Shown: piece after piece, positions 1 to 9,669 of the stretch
How the letters are laid out: each line of letters opens with the position of its first letter
Numbering within the stretch: position 1 is the stretch's first letter
Assembly (NCBI GenBank): GCA_905221605.1
Contig: CAJNDS010002609.1
Span: forward strand, 1 to 64,000
Length of the DNA: 64,000 nucleotides
Direction: 5' to 3'
Origin: Symbiodinium natans
Lineage: Eukaryota; Sar; Dinophyceae; Suessiales; Symbiodiniaceae
Translations under genes and position numbers: made by a program
The notes under the pieces: model-generated
The model's input: only the letters and a program-made list of their open reading frames with translations
Databases searched by the model: none
What the model was told of the DNA's origin: nothing

Positions 1-279
1 TTGAGGGCTCGGGGCTGATTCTTGAAGCTGTCCTTAGCATTAAGTTTGTTGAACATCCTGAAGCGCTATGCGCCGGATCGAAAAAACCGAATGCTCAAAA
101 GATAAGCCCCGGCTTCATCTTGTCAACGAAAGCACTGAGACTTCGGCTCGTTGCTGCGCCGGCTGCGGGGTGCAACTTCTCGGAAGCCATGCTCTTCATC
201 TCGACAAAGCTCCTGATGCTGTTCGGTTAGGGCTTTTTTTGGGGCTTAAAGCCCAAATGGAAATGTGAAAAGTTGAGGA

Positions 280-545
280 GATTAGGGTTCAGGATCCATA
301 AGAGGTCCTTGCCATGCCATCCACGATCAAATTCTGATCTTCCATCAAGCTTGCGCCTGCATTGCCTGCATCCTGGGCTGGAGTGGGACGATGCGGCCCC
401 TTTTGAGCTGAAATGATCCAACCTGCACCTTTCCTGCAAAATTCCGAAGTCCAAAACCCATGCCATGCATCTGCCGGGAAGTAGAACTCAAAGAGCGCCT
501 TGAGGTTCGCATTGATGGTGCTGACCGCCTCTAGCAGTGCTGCGC
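280..545 (-). CDS. Candidate exons, left end of the long minus-strand gene
   Basis: Reading the minus strand from 545 down, one frame stays open and gives a protein-like stretch that includes EAVSTINANLKALFEFYF and, further on, LMEDQNLIVDGMARTSYG. No domain is recognised. The composition matches the better supported exons just upstream on this strand, so these are probably further 3' exons of the same gene. Splice limits are not clear, and the part between the two peptides may be intron. Confidence 0.35.
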
Positions 546-646
546 TTAGAGATGTTTAGAAGGTTGTGGGGGTCAGGGCCGAGCTTGGAGTTGACATGTT
601 CGAGCCTAAGGGTCTGAGGCGGCGTTTAGGCTTGAATGGCCTGTAC

Positions 647-853
647 CAAGGTCTTCAAGATCGCGGCATCCCCTTTCTTCACAGCATCTCGAACGCAGAA
701 CAGATCACAGAACATGCGAGCCAATCCGTGCGACAAAGAGGAGCAGTCGTTCTCGTTTCCAATTCTGTATCCGTTCTCCAGCTGCTGCTTCAAGAGGCCA
801 AGGCCCAACGTGTTAGCAAAGAAATTGATTCCCTCAGCGACAGAACCGGGAAC
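647..853 (-). CDS. Exon, unknown protein
   Basis: An AG acceptor (gtcaaag) lies just before 853 and a GT donor (gtacag) just after 647, bounding 207 bp (69 codons) open in one frame. The peptide begins VPGSVAEGINFFANTL and includes MFCDLFCVRDAVKKGDAAI. It looks like a helical soluble segment with several cysteines. I do not recognise the family. It continues the series of minus-strand exons between 0.6 and 3.3 kb and is most likely part of that gene. Confidence 0.55.
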
Positions 854-929
854 CTTTGACCTGTGCCAGATTTGGAGACTCCACAAGGAATGAGTCTTGT
901 TGGGCGATACTTCTCAACTTATGAAAAAA

Positions 930-1072
930 TCCAAATCAGCCGGCCCGGTGACACTTCGATGTGTGGACCCCAAGGAGTAAGAGAGAAATCAGGGATGGCT
1001 GCATCGGAGACCAGCCCAGAAAGATCAGTGACGCCGTCGCCCAGTGCTTGAACCAGCTCCATGGTTGAAATC
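930..1072 (-). CDS. Exon, unknown protein
   Basis: The minus strand has an acceptor (gccaagag) near 1072 and an open frame containing TMELVQALGDGVTDLSGL and then AAIPDFSLTPWGPHIEV. The composition is clearly protein-like (acidic turns, Pro/Gly spacing) while the other frames are broken. The donor is uncertain; a GC donor after the Ser-Pro-Gly codons near 945 is possible. Function unknown; a neighbour of similar exons on the same strand. Confidence 0.5.
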
Positions 1073-1179
1073 TCTTGGCTCTGCCTGCAGGGATGGGCTT
1101 TTGAGACTAAGTGCTTTTCGCCGATGCCTGGATTGTCCCGTGTTGCCTCGCCTGGACTCCGCTGCAACTTCTCGTTGGG

Positions 1180-1388
1180 CGCATTCTTGCACAGATTTGT
1201 AGGTGACATCTTGAACAATGTCTGCAGCATCTCCGTCAAAGCGGTTCCACCAGGACATGCCCTCGGCTGAATCGAAGATGTCCTTCCTCGGCTCACTCCA
1301 TATGCTGAAGCACGGGTGCTCGTCGTTCAGCGCCTTTGCTTCGTTGTGCATCCCCTCTTGGTCAAAACCGGCCAATCCGGGCACATAC
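1180..1388 (-). CDS. Exon, unknown protein
   Basis: The acceptor is the AG of tccaag near 1390, followed by an open frame with VPGLAGFDQEGMHNEAKAL and then FSIWSEPRKDIFDSAEGMSW. The reading ends near a KSVQECAQ peptide, where the frame turns into low-quality sequence, so the donor is probably around 1180. The peptide is rich in Trp, Asp and Glu and looks like a soluble domain. No family assigned. Confidence 0.5.
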
Positions 1389-1490
1389 CTTGGAAGACGT
1401 TCCAACTTTGCAAATCTTGCGGAGTGTCAGGCTCAGTCTTCATGAACATGTGACATATTGCAACATATTCCAACTCAACAATCTAGATAC

Positions 1491-1698
1491 TTGTCCTTGC
1501 AAATCTCTGCGTACTCCGGCTCTTCGGCCTTGAGAGATACCAGCTTGGGTGGTTTCGGGGGCCCTGCTGGCTTCATCCCGGAGCCCAGGCCTTCGAATAG
1601 AGAGGCAAAGTCGGATACCTGTGTCACACGCAAGTCATCACCCAAGACCTTGGCAGTGTCGGAAGATAAGGCGCCAGGAGGGTTGGCCTTAAACTGCC
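1491..1698 (-). CDS. Exon, unknown protein with Pro/Lys stretch
   Basis: The acceptor is a telomere-like ggggcttag followed directly by GGC at 1698; the donor is gtatct after 1491. The 208-bp exon is open and encodes QFKANPPGALSSDTAKVLGD, a GLGSGMKPAGPPKPPK linker and a tail with AEEPEYAEICKDK. The proline/lysine linker suggests a flexible region between domains. It belongs to the run of minus-strand exons at 0.6-3.3 kb. Confidence 0.55.
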
Positions 1699-1791
1699 CT
1701 AAGCCCCAAACCCAAACCATTGTAAATTTTGGCCCATACCCACCTGGTTTCCAAGATCGAGCGGGTGTACTGCGCTGCTTTGACCGGAACA

Positions 1792-2066
1792 CGAGGTGGA
1801 ACTCCCGTGCTTGATGCACCACTTGCCGGCATGCTTGTCGTAGCTCAGAGTGCTGGACGGGGATGGGAGATCGGGGTTGAAGCTGAACAATTGCTTAAAC
1901 TCCGGGCGTCCGGAGTCATCAACAGCTTCGGTGGAGTATATGCCGGAGACATCCGGAACCGAGCCCATGAAGCCACTGAAAGGCCTGAGAGCCACCGGCG
2001 GCTGTGCCATGGTGCAGCACTTGCCAATCAGCCGCAAACTCTTCGATGACGATCCCAGCTCAGCTC
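1792..2066 (-). CDS. Exon, unknown protein
   Basis: An open minus-strand frame starting near ELGSSSKSLRLIGKCC and running through SGFMGSVPDVSGIYSTEAV to LSYDKHAGKWCIKHGSS. The other frames lack this even composition. The acceptor is probably the AG in actatgagag near 2066; the donor is probably gtcaaa near 1790. This could be part of a beta-rich extracellular module, but no family is recognised. Confidence 0.5.
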
Positions 2067-2175
2067 TCATAGTCTGCATAACTTGCCCCTCGCCGCAATC
2101 AAGCTTGAGCAGTCTGAGGAATTGCCTGAGGTGCGCTCGGTGCTTAGAGGGGCTTGGTATCTGAGAGGGTTATAC

Positions 2176-2817
2176 TAGCGAAAGGGCGGGCCGAAATTTA
2201 TCCAGTTTCAAATTGGCGTTGTACTGCTGCTTCTCCGTCTGAATGTCGGTGCATCCTCCAAGTCCAATTACTGGTGCACACGTCCAGGATACGTTCATGC
2301 GGAATGTGCTCAAGCTGGTGATTGCCTCACCAGCAGGACAATCAACTCTCATCTCAGCAAGACTGGCACCTGACCCTATGTGCCACCGATAATTCAGCTC
2401 ATTGTACTCCTTGTCCGGTGTGCTACCAGTCCATTGAATCTGGAATGAGGCCAATGAGTGAGCGTCTTGCGCCACAATGAAAAAGTACAAAGTAGCGGGG
2501 TTCCAGCTCACTATCAACATGTTCTCCGGATTCGACTGGACTTCGATTTTCTCAGCTATATCCCCCTCAAGCTGGGGGGCAAATCGTATCTGCCCTAGAT
2601 GTATCTGCTTAGCCATGGACTCATCGGTATACAGTGCCGGAAGCCACCTACCTGAATATGGGAAGGCGAAGTTGGCTTCATTCCAAAAGAACATTTGCTC
2701 CTCTGATCCGTCACAAGTCCCCAAGGCCCTGGCGAGGCAAAACTCGCTGGGAACCAAGTCGCAAGGAGCGTACTGTAGGCAGGTCTTGAAAGCTGCATTC
2801 TCGATGGACACCTGCAT
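2176..2817 (-). CDS. Long exon, Cys-rich module of the large surface-type protein
   Basis: A clean acceptor (cttgtccag) precedes 2817 and a GT donor (gtataa) follows 2176; the 642 bp are open through 214 codons. The start resembles the 13.2-kb exon: both have an Asn/Ser-Phe segment, then a Cys-Leu-x-Tyr cluster, then a Gly-rich turn with Gln and FF (EEQMFF here, NQELFF there). Later it contains MLIVSWNPATLYFFIVAQ, similar in position and wording to LIVSWSTATVGN after the module at 22 kb. These shared motifs suggest that it belongs to the same long gene. The fold is unknown; a lectin-like Cys/aromatic repeat is a guess. Confidence 0.65.
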
Positions 2818-3124
2818 CTGGACAAGCACTCAAAAGAGCGTGCAACTCAGAGTCTACCGACCCCTCAACTGTGGCGCGGATTCCATTCCCTGCTTCCAGC
2901 AGCATGAAAGCCGCAAGAATTCTTTGGTTGTGAGCCGCTCTAACCTGAAATGTCCACCCTTGACTTCTCTTCCTGCTGCGAATCCTTCACATCTATCCGT
3001 TCCCTAGGTCCACGCCGAAGCCCCTAAACATTGTTGTCAAGGAGATTGTCCATAAACTCTCTGATATCGATGTCATTTTTGTCGCCGCAAATGGGGAATG
3101 ATTACTATATACATCATAGCCTAC

Positions 3125-3265
3125 TCGTTTCGCCCCGAGTAGACAACCTTGAGTTGCCGCGTGTGGGTTCTGATCCTGGAAGACTCGACCACGTTCGCCA
3201 TGCTGCACTGTGCTGATGTTCCCAGAATCTGGCTGTCGTCGTCTTTGGGGTCAGGCTGACCAAAG
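3125..3265 (-). CDS. Exon, unknown protein
   Basis: The acceptor is the AG of gatgtttag before 3265 and the donor is gtaggc after 3125. The 141 bp read SFGQPDPKDDDSQILGTSAQ, MANVVESSRIRTHTRQLKVV and YSGRN in one frame. Both splice signals are good and the peptide is balanced. It sits directly upstream of the long exon at 2176-2817 on the same strand and is probably joined to it. No family recognised. Confidence 0.55.
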
Positions 3266-3299
3266 CTAAACATCCGTAGCGCTTGATGTCGGCCACACC

Positions 3300-4060
3300 T
3301 GGGCTCAAGTTGGGGGTGAAGGCCGGGGACGAAAGCTAGTGCAGGGACTCTAGTCATTATCGACAATTAACATTTAGTTGCGCCATATGCACTTCACCTA
3401 GACATAAAGTAGCCAGGACGGTATGTGTGAGGTACGCCCACTCGGCTTGCGTGGCTCAGATTCAGGTTTCGGTCACATGTTCCTGGTTGAGGGATGGCGG
3501 TTCTGGCGTTTCTGGTCTGGGTCTCCTTGTGGCCGCAGCTCCTGCTTCCGGCACAGGAATCCCCACGGCAGAAATCACCGCGGAGAATCTCAGTGGATCC
3601 TGCCGAGAATCCACCCAGAAAATCTCGCCGAAAATCCCGCACCACATCCGGACTGACCGAGCAGCACGCCCTGTCCCCACAAAGGATCCCAGAGAGCATC
3701 CCTGCAGCGCCAACTGAAACCAACATAACAAGTTGAAACACACAAAACTATGTGCGTTACGAAGTAGGTACAAGCAAGCACTGCAACACTCACTTTTTTA
3801 CCTTGAGCCAAATGCTGGAGTCGATATCGTAATCGTGCCACTACAACTGGTGCTACATGGTGCTGAGCATCGTGATTTCTCAACTCCCCCCTCATCGGGA
3901 CAAGAGGAGAATCATCACATCTTGCTCTCCGGTGTCTTCTGTGTGGAAGCTAACACTTTTTCTAGGCTATGCGGCTATGAAGGCATTGGTGTTGGCAGGC
4001 ACTCGGAAACCTAACTCGACGAGCAATTGAGCATCGCTTAATGACAGATCCTGAGATCCA
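3300..4060. other. Intron or spacer with no recognised gene
   Basis: I see no convincing exon here on either strand. A short minus-strand sequence at 3800-3820 resembles the end of the dinoflagellate spliced-leader exon followed by a GT (see findings). The rest is non-repetitive. Confidence 0.4.
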
Positions 4061-4076
4061 CGTGGGGTGAAAGCAA

Positions 4077-4683
4077 TCAGCACAACACGCGAAGATGTCT
4101 CACCTTGCCACGGCCTGAACAATGCTTGCTAGTAGGCCGAAACAACGCAGGGAGCTCATGGATAGTCCCTGCAAGATTGCAGGAAGCATCAGGACGCTGA
4201 ACCTGCCCCTCAGCATCCTCTACCCATATCTGACCTCCTGTAAACCTCGTGAGCGGAATCACAAGATTATAGGATTCCCTGTCATTGATCTTGTCAGGGT
4301 GGATGCCAAACTGTATGTCTTGGTAATTAAATGGCAACGACGGCGGTGAAAGTCAACCGTTAGTTCTGCTGACGGACAAACCCCGTAACCCCCCTGGTCT
4401 TGGAAGTGTTACGTCTCAACCCAACTATCCCACCTCCATGTGCATGCGCACCTGTGGTGAAGCTGCGACCCTCTGTGAGTGCGACAGCTCTTGACGATTC
4501 GTCGTGGGGAAGCAGGTGGAACAGCTGAAGGATATGGCGTTCCGCAAGTCTGTGCGGCAGGATGCCGGCAACAGACTCAGGCTCAGATCCTATGAGGGGA
4601 TCCAACACGACCTGTTGGGATAGTGTCGCGGGAACTGTAGCGCTTGCTCCGCTGTCAGACAGACACAGTTGTTCAAGCAGCAA
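4077..4683 (-). mobile_element. Retroelement polyprotein fragment with an HxD-type, 2OG-dioxygenase-like domain
   Basis: Two minus-strand reading blocks (4683-4360 and 4337-4077) follow each other with a small frame break. The first has ALTEGRSFTTGAHAHGGGIV followed by a VGLRRNT peptide. The second has QFGIHPDKIND, then LVIPLTRFTGGQIWVEDAEG. From memory of dinoflagellate retroelement polyproteins, this series (Gly-rich lead-in, H-x-D, then F-x-GG-x-(L/I)-W-V-E) recurs as one domain. The H-x-D and the GG-x-x-W strand recall the 2-oxoglutarate/Fe(II) oxygenase fold, but the distal His/Arg is not clear, so activity is not implied. The fragment has no intact RT or integrase and is a relic. Confidence 0.5.
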
Positions 4684-4699
4684 GCATTGCCGGCCATTC

Positions 4700-5100
4700 T
4701 TGCGGACTGATCACTTTTGTGAAGCCGTTTGCCCTTTGTTCTTTGGTGGGGCAAGAAGTCACTTGGACGTTGGGCTCAGCGAGCCTTTCGCTGATGGATG
4801 CCACATTAACCCGGTGACCTCTGGGCATGTGAGATCACCGTGCTGTTGCCTTGACGGTAGAACGGTAGAACACGGGAGCAACGCAACCCAGCATCTCGGA
4901 GAGGTATCCCTGGAGATTCTCCACTTCCGAAATCCCCACCCGGGGGTAACCCCCCCCCCCTTGTCGCCAGCATGAAAAAATTTCAGGATTTTGCTGTTGC
5001 CTGGGGGGCCCCCAAGGTCTTTGAAATTTCAGCCAGGGGTTTTGAAGGGGAGGTAGGTAGGTCGAACAATGGCCTGTCCCGATGGCACCACGTCCCCGGC
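4700..5100. other. Spacer before the pyrimidine tract
   Basis: No gene is recognised. A C10 run lies near 4951-4960 and the segment leads into the CTCTCA array. Short open frames in it look like chance. Confidence 0.4.
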
Positions 5101-5101
5101 T

Positions 5102-5105
5102 CTCC

Positions 5106-5175
<70 letters not shown>

Positions 5176-5262
5176 CTCCCATTCTCACTTTCACTCTCAC
5201 TCTTTCTCACTCCCATTCTCACTCTCACTCTCACTTTCTCGCTCGCGCTCTCTCACTCCCAT

Positions 5263-5293
<31 letters not shown>

Positions 5294-5345
5294 TTCCCGC
5301 TCTCGCTCTCACTCTCACTCGCTTTGCTCTCGCTCTCACTCTCTT
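5102..5345. repeat. CTCTCA hexanucleotide microsatellite, interrupted
   Basis: About 240 bp of CTCTCA/TCTCAC units with CCCATTCT interruptions at roughly regular spacing (near 5180, 5210 and 5260). The plus strand is almost pure pyrimidine plus spaced A. All plus frames therefore look open and give Ser/Leu/His/Thr repeats; these are not genes. Confidence 0.9.
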
Positions 5346-5565
5346 CGCGCCCAGGCGAATGATGTAGAAGCCGGCAATGGCGTGCAAAGCCACCTCAGGA
5401 TTCCACAGCTAACCAGCTCAAAGCTTCCCCAAGGGGTCCGGGGACTACTCAATACATTGCACCTTGTTTTGGAACTGAGAATACCCGGCCTTCTCGACAG
5501 CAGCGCCGTCGTTGCACCGCGTTTTTCTCTTTCTGTATTCTGTTTTTTTGTCCCTTTCTTTCCTT

Positions 5566-5781
<216 letters not shown>

Positions 5782-5789
5782 CTGTCGTC

Positions 5790-6150
5790 TGTCACCTTCT
5801 CTGCCTAGCTAGCTTAAAAAAAAAACGCCCTGGGGACGTAGTACCGGGACGGCCTGCCCAGGCAGCAACTGCCCCAGAACCTCCAACAATCTCTAGAGGT
5901 GGTATTTATGTGTACTTATGTGCTTCGTGGGTTGTTGTTTGTTTCGGTGTGTCTGTTTTAATGGTTTGTCTGCCTTCCCTGAAGGTTGTGGTCTAGAACT
6001 CCATTCTGAAATTATTTTCAACCGCTTACCCCCCGAATGTTGAAATTTCAGCCTGTTACACCCACCCCCAGGTTTATCATGCCTCGGCGTCCAGCTAACC
6101 GCCTGAAATATTTCAAGGCCTCACCCCCCCCCCCCAAAAAAAAAAATTTC
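5790..6150. other. Spacer with poly-C/poly-A run
   Basis: No exon is recognised. A run of C followed directly by a run of A lies at about 6126-6147, beside the 3' end of the copia-like element. It could mark an insertion boundary, but no target duplication was found. Confidence 0.3.
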
Positions 6151-6155
6151 AAGGG

Positions 6156-6536
6156 TTAAGGGGGCGGGGATCTTCCGAAAACATAGCGGTCGCGAGGGCA
6201 AATAGTCTCTGCCTCCGTGGTTGAGCGTGCTGTGGAGGATGGTTTGCGCGACACCCAGTTGAGCGGAAACACGCAATCGCCAGTTCGTACCGTCACCAAT
6301 GTGCCCGTGGTGCTTTTACCAGACAACGGACAACTCGCAAAGTCACTGTCAGTGAACACTTCAAGCTGGCAGTCCAGCTCTGTCTGAGAAACCGAACCTT
6401 TCAATGTCACATGACTGCTGTGATGCAAGTAGGATACGCAGTGAAGCAATTGACGGTCGTCAAACTTATCCCACCTACTCACCTTCGAAGCGAGCCTAGC
6501 GATAATGAAGGATATGTCCGGTCTCCAACTCACCAA
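6156..6536 (-). pseudogene. Copia-like reverse transcriptase C-end and RNase H fragment
   Basis: The peptide has SWRPDISFIIARLASKVSRW, the typical end of copia RT, then DDRQLLHCVSYLHH, then the RNase H core with FTDSDFASC and KSTTG. It closes with ARSTTEAET, matching the conserved S-T-x-E-A-E of copia RNase H. Catalytic-type acidic residues are present, but the frame ends soon after in unrelated sequence. The fragment is joined upstream to protease-like sequence, so it is a deletion remnant. Confidence 0.8.
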
Positions 6537-6614
6537 AGCTCGAGCCGATGATTAGGACTGGAAGTTGTGAAGCGACGAATCCCTTGCTGCGTCAATGCTT
6601 TGGCTGGATGTCAA

Positions 6615-6650
6615 GTCGCGACCCGCCCCGGAATCAGCGATCCACTCAAG
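6615..6650 (-). pseudogene. Retroelement aspartic protease active-site remnant
   Basis: The minus strand reads CEWIADSGAGRDLTSSQS; D-S-G-A is the catalytic motif of retroelement aspartic proteases. The frame stops about 60 bp further on, and RNase H sequence starts at 6536, so only the protease N-terminal part remains. Confidence 0.6.
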
Positions 6651-7006
6651 TTGTGAGGGCCGGGCAACGCAGTATCAACAGAAGGAATGGCTGCAGGCGC
6701 AGCAATCACAGACCAACCAACAAACCAACTAAGGACTTTGCCAAAGATGGAACCCAGCCAAGCAGATGCTTTGCAAGTCTGGCTACGCGGAGCGGAAACA
6801 TGACCGCCGCAACAGGAGTTGGGAGCACAGCGGCAACAGTCGCCGCAACAGTTGCTTTTGCGGCAGCACCTTGAGCCTTTGACTTCGGAGCATCGTGGGC
6901 AAACGGACTACCTTCCGACGGGGTCTGCTTTGGGTTCGGCGGTGGTGGTTTTGCGGGAGCGCGTTTGGCACTCTTGTCACCATCCTTACCCTTGCTTCCT
7001 TTCCCT

Positions 7007-7860
7007 TTACCTTTCCCTTTGGGGCTTGGGAACCGCTATTGTTGTTGCCACCCGGACCTTTGCCCTTTGACTTTGCGGGCAACGCGGGTTGTTGGTCATT
7101 GGGTTGTGGATGGGACCCTCGGCACGGTTCCGCTTCTCCTTTTCCTTCTGCCCCTTTGTCTTGCGATTCTGCTCTTGGTTGCCGTTGTGGGAGGGACTGA
7201 GTGCATCTTTGATGGCAGTCTCGTTCGCATCTTCCCTCAACTCGGCTAACAACGTTTTGAGCTTCGAAAACAACCAATCCCATGTCCTGACACGCGAACC
7301 TTCCCTTGCATCTTTGACGCGGTCGATGTGCCTTTGCAACAAACGACACTTCTTCAGCCGACCGAAAAGCCAAGTGAATTTGGTCTGCTCGGAAGGTTGG
7401 TGCTCATGTGGAATGGAGTTCAAGATGTACTCGGCACGGTTGGCAAATGCAAGCAACGACTGGTACGTGAACGCGTCGATCTGCAACCCCAACAATGCCT
7501 GCTCTGTCAGGTTTGCACCCCTACGCTGGTCAAGGAAGAACCTCTGCGACACCATATTCCGCAGGACTCTGCCCCTTGGTGCGGTGTATTGCAATTGACA
7601 ACCTTCAATGTAGGCCTGAAGCTGCATACCAAGTTCGTTGCTCAGGTGTTTTGGGTCGGCCAAGAGAGACGCAAGGCGTGCGTCAAAACGGGGCAAACCC
7701 TCAGGATCAGCAAGCGCGGCGCCTTGAGTCTCGAAAGCTGGCAGCAGCCACTTCAACAACGTGTCTGAACCTGTCGATAGCACAGATCTTGGTTACGAAT
7801 GCGCTCATCCAGGATCGGAACTGGGCTGCATCGCGCGGCAGCGTCAATCTAAACCAACGA
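7007..7860 (-). pseudogene. Gag core of the copia-like element
   Basis: A long minus-strand frame (7783-7007) begins in GSDTLLKWLLPAFETQGA and runs through a helical core, including LLGLQIDAFTYQSLLAFANR and a DRVKDAREGSRVRTWDWLF segment, to a Lys/Arg-rich tail. The missing start (LPRDAAQFRSWMSAFV) lies in another frame at 7860-7780, showing a frameshift. The helical content, R/K-rich tail and position before protease sequence identify it as gag of a copia-like element. No clear zinc knuckle was found. Confidence 0.7.
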
Positions 7861-8329
7861 TAGATCCTTACGCTTATTCACCTCATCTTCTGTAAGCAGA
7901 CTGGCTGACCCTACACCACGGCTGCGTATCCTGTAACGGCTTGCCTGGCTCCCGCGCAGACTGTGACCGGAAGGAGGGCCAGGGGACCGCCTCGACCGTG
8001 AAAAGATTCTGAATCGGACGAGTCGCTGTCATGAGGTGGTGGATCAAACCTGTCACGCGAGCCATGTGGTGAAGGGTTTGGCCTGATGGGTGCTGCAATA
8101 GCAACAGGAGGATGCTGTGAAGGCCTACGTGAGCCTGGCGCCTGGGCAGCAGTTGGCAAAATGCCGAATCTGCTACTACCTTCTGGCAGGTGTGGAGGCT
8201 CTGACTGGAGGAATGAGGCGATGACTTAGTGAGCCAGAACGTGTGTCAGCGGGCGGCGGGGTGCCGGCACCGCGATGCACAGGAATTCTGGGATGCACCG
8301 GGCTGACTGAACCTCTCCAATCCTGGACG

Positions 8330-9151
8330 TCAGCACACAATTCGGCTATGGTGGAAAAAGAGCTGAGCACTATTGATAAGTTCCGCGCCATTATGGACTT
8401 GGGTTATTGGGGATGGCTGAGCGCTTTGATGCCTCAACGTCGTGACCTCGTTCTGCAACACGCGGACTTGGGCTTGAAGCTCATTCTCTCTCTGCTGGAA
8501 GGCTAGTTCTCTCTGCTGAACCTCTGCCCTCAACTCCGCCCGAGCCTGCTAAACTGCTGCACTTGCGGCTGCTTTAGCTACTGCTTGGGCTTCGAGAACC
8601 GCTTGCTGGGCTTGGCCTACGACACGCGCACCAAAATATCTCGCTTCATCCCTTGCTTGGCTTTGCGCCTCTTGAACCATAGCCTGCGCTTGACTATACA
8701 CCGAAGTCTCGAATTCCCTGGCCTGCGTCAAAACCTCTTGGGGATCAAGTCCTATATTAACCTGCTGCTGACACAAGTTGTTGCGTTGGTACAACCTTGC
8801 CCCTGAACTGTCATCGCCTACGAATCCCAAACCCTGCGGGCCACTGTCGACAGGGATGTCGACCGCTGCACTGGACGAGGACACTCCTGAGGCTGCAGGC
8901 GGCGTTCGGCGGGGGGTTGACTGGGATGAGGCTGCCGGTTCCAGGGCCCGCATCTTGAATCGGGGATTCAGGTTGCTTAAGTTGGGGACCCTTGAGGAGC
9001 TGCTGCTACTTCGGGACGTTGACTGCGCCCTACCTGGTAGCGCTCGGATCGTTCTGGCCCCGCTGCTAGACGAAGTTACACGGAGCGAACTCCGTCCCGA
9101 ACTAGACTGCATTCCTACGGGGTTTGGCGGTTTGTCAATAGCCCTGGGCAC
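8330..9151 (-). pseudogene. Gag N-terminal coiled coil with an in-frame stop
   Basis: From 9151 the frame gives a Ser/Arg/Pro-rich head, then an Ala/Gln coiled coil (AREFETSVYSQAQAMVQEAQ). A TAG follows just before 8533, after which the same frame continues as QARAELRAEVQQRELAFQQR, still coiled coil. The stop therefore interrupts one continuous domain. It may be a disabling mutation or, less likely, a read-through site. Confidence 0.6.
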
Positions 9152-9217
9152 TGAACCGAAGTCTTGGCAGGTTGCCGAAACATTCCTGCACTTGCCACTT
9201 GCACTTTTCTTTTTACA

Positions 9218-9391
9218 CGCAAACTTAAGAGTGGCAACGGACCTCCTTGGCGTTTTCTTCCGTCCTCCACGTGGACGATAAATCCTTCATCGCAAAGGAC
9301 TTTGATCGTCGCTTTGCGATGAAGGATTTATCGTCCACGTGGAGGACGGAAGAAAACGCCAAGGAGGTCCGTTGCCACTCTTAAGTTTGCG
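9218..9391. repeat. Perfect 80-bp inverted repeat with 14-bp loop
   Basis: Bases 9218-9297 are the exact reverse complement of 9312-9391; the spacer 9298-9311 is gactttgatcgtcg. The structure would fold into an 80-bp hairpin. Both outer edges carry AACTTAAGAGTGGC or its complement. No clear target-site duplication flanks it. It may be a foldback element, or an inverted duplication made during assembly or DNA repair. Confidence 0.95.
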
Positions 9392-9660
9392 CCTGTAATA
9401 TAGTACGCAGGCACGTTGCGAACAGAATCTTCGGACTCCGCCAGGATAAAATCACCAGCTTGGGTAGTCAGACTGTCGGCACTGCACTTACTCAAGATGA
9501 TGACGGCCACCTGCGGCAAAGCTTGGAGCCTTCTGAAGAGAGCGACGCTCGAGTTGTAATCACGGTCTAGCACCTGATGATAGTCCAAAGGGAGCAATTG
9601 GGTCGATAGCGAGCTCCAATGTACTGCCAAGATTAGCCTCGATGCGCTGAACGACAGAAG
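9392..9660 (-). pseudogene. Retroelement-type ORF fragment next to the inverted repeat
   Basis: The minus strand reads QVLDRDYNSSVALFRRLQAL, QVAVIILSKCSADSL and GDFILAESEDSVRNVPAYYI before it runs into the hairpin arm, which is not coding. The pattern (Asp-Arg-Asp-Tyr-x-Ser-Ser, then a hydrophobic strand ending VIILS) recalls HAD-like or Rossmann-type strands, and similar stretches occur in dinoflagellate repeat proteins as far as I remember. No start or end is visible. Probably a mobile-element relic. Confidence 0.4.
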
Positions 9661-9669
9661 CAGTGTCCT

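Larger units (their letters stand above)
6150..9151 (-). mobile_element. Internally deleted, broken Ty1/copia-like retrotransposon
   Basis: Read on the minus strand this is one element: a gag N-terminal coiled coil (9151-8330), an acidic Ser/Asp linker (about 8160-7960), a gag core (7860-7190), a Lys/Gly-rich basic segment (about 7100-6900), an Ala/Val-rich hydrophobic segment (about 6900-6750), the start of an aspartic protease with ADSGAG (about 6620-6648), then directly the end of RT plus RNase H (6536-6156). Integrase and most of RT, expected between protease and RNase H in copia order, are missing. There is an in-frame TAG in the gag coiled coil (just before 8533) and at least one frameshift near 7775, so it cannot be autonomous. 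LTRs were not identified by eye. Confidence 0.75.

Noticed and set aside
3000-3080. EF-hand-like peptide GDKNDIDIREFMDNLLDNN on the minus strand
   Set aside because: It is closed by stops on both sides within 26 codons, has no usable splice acceptor, and only half of an EF-hand pattern; likely chance.
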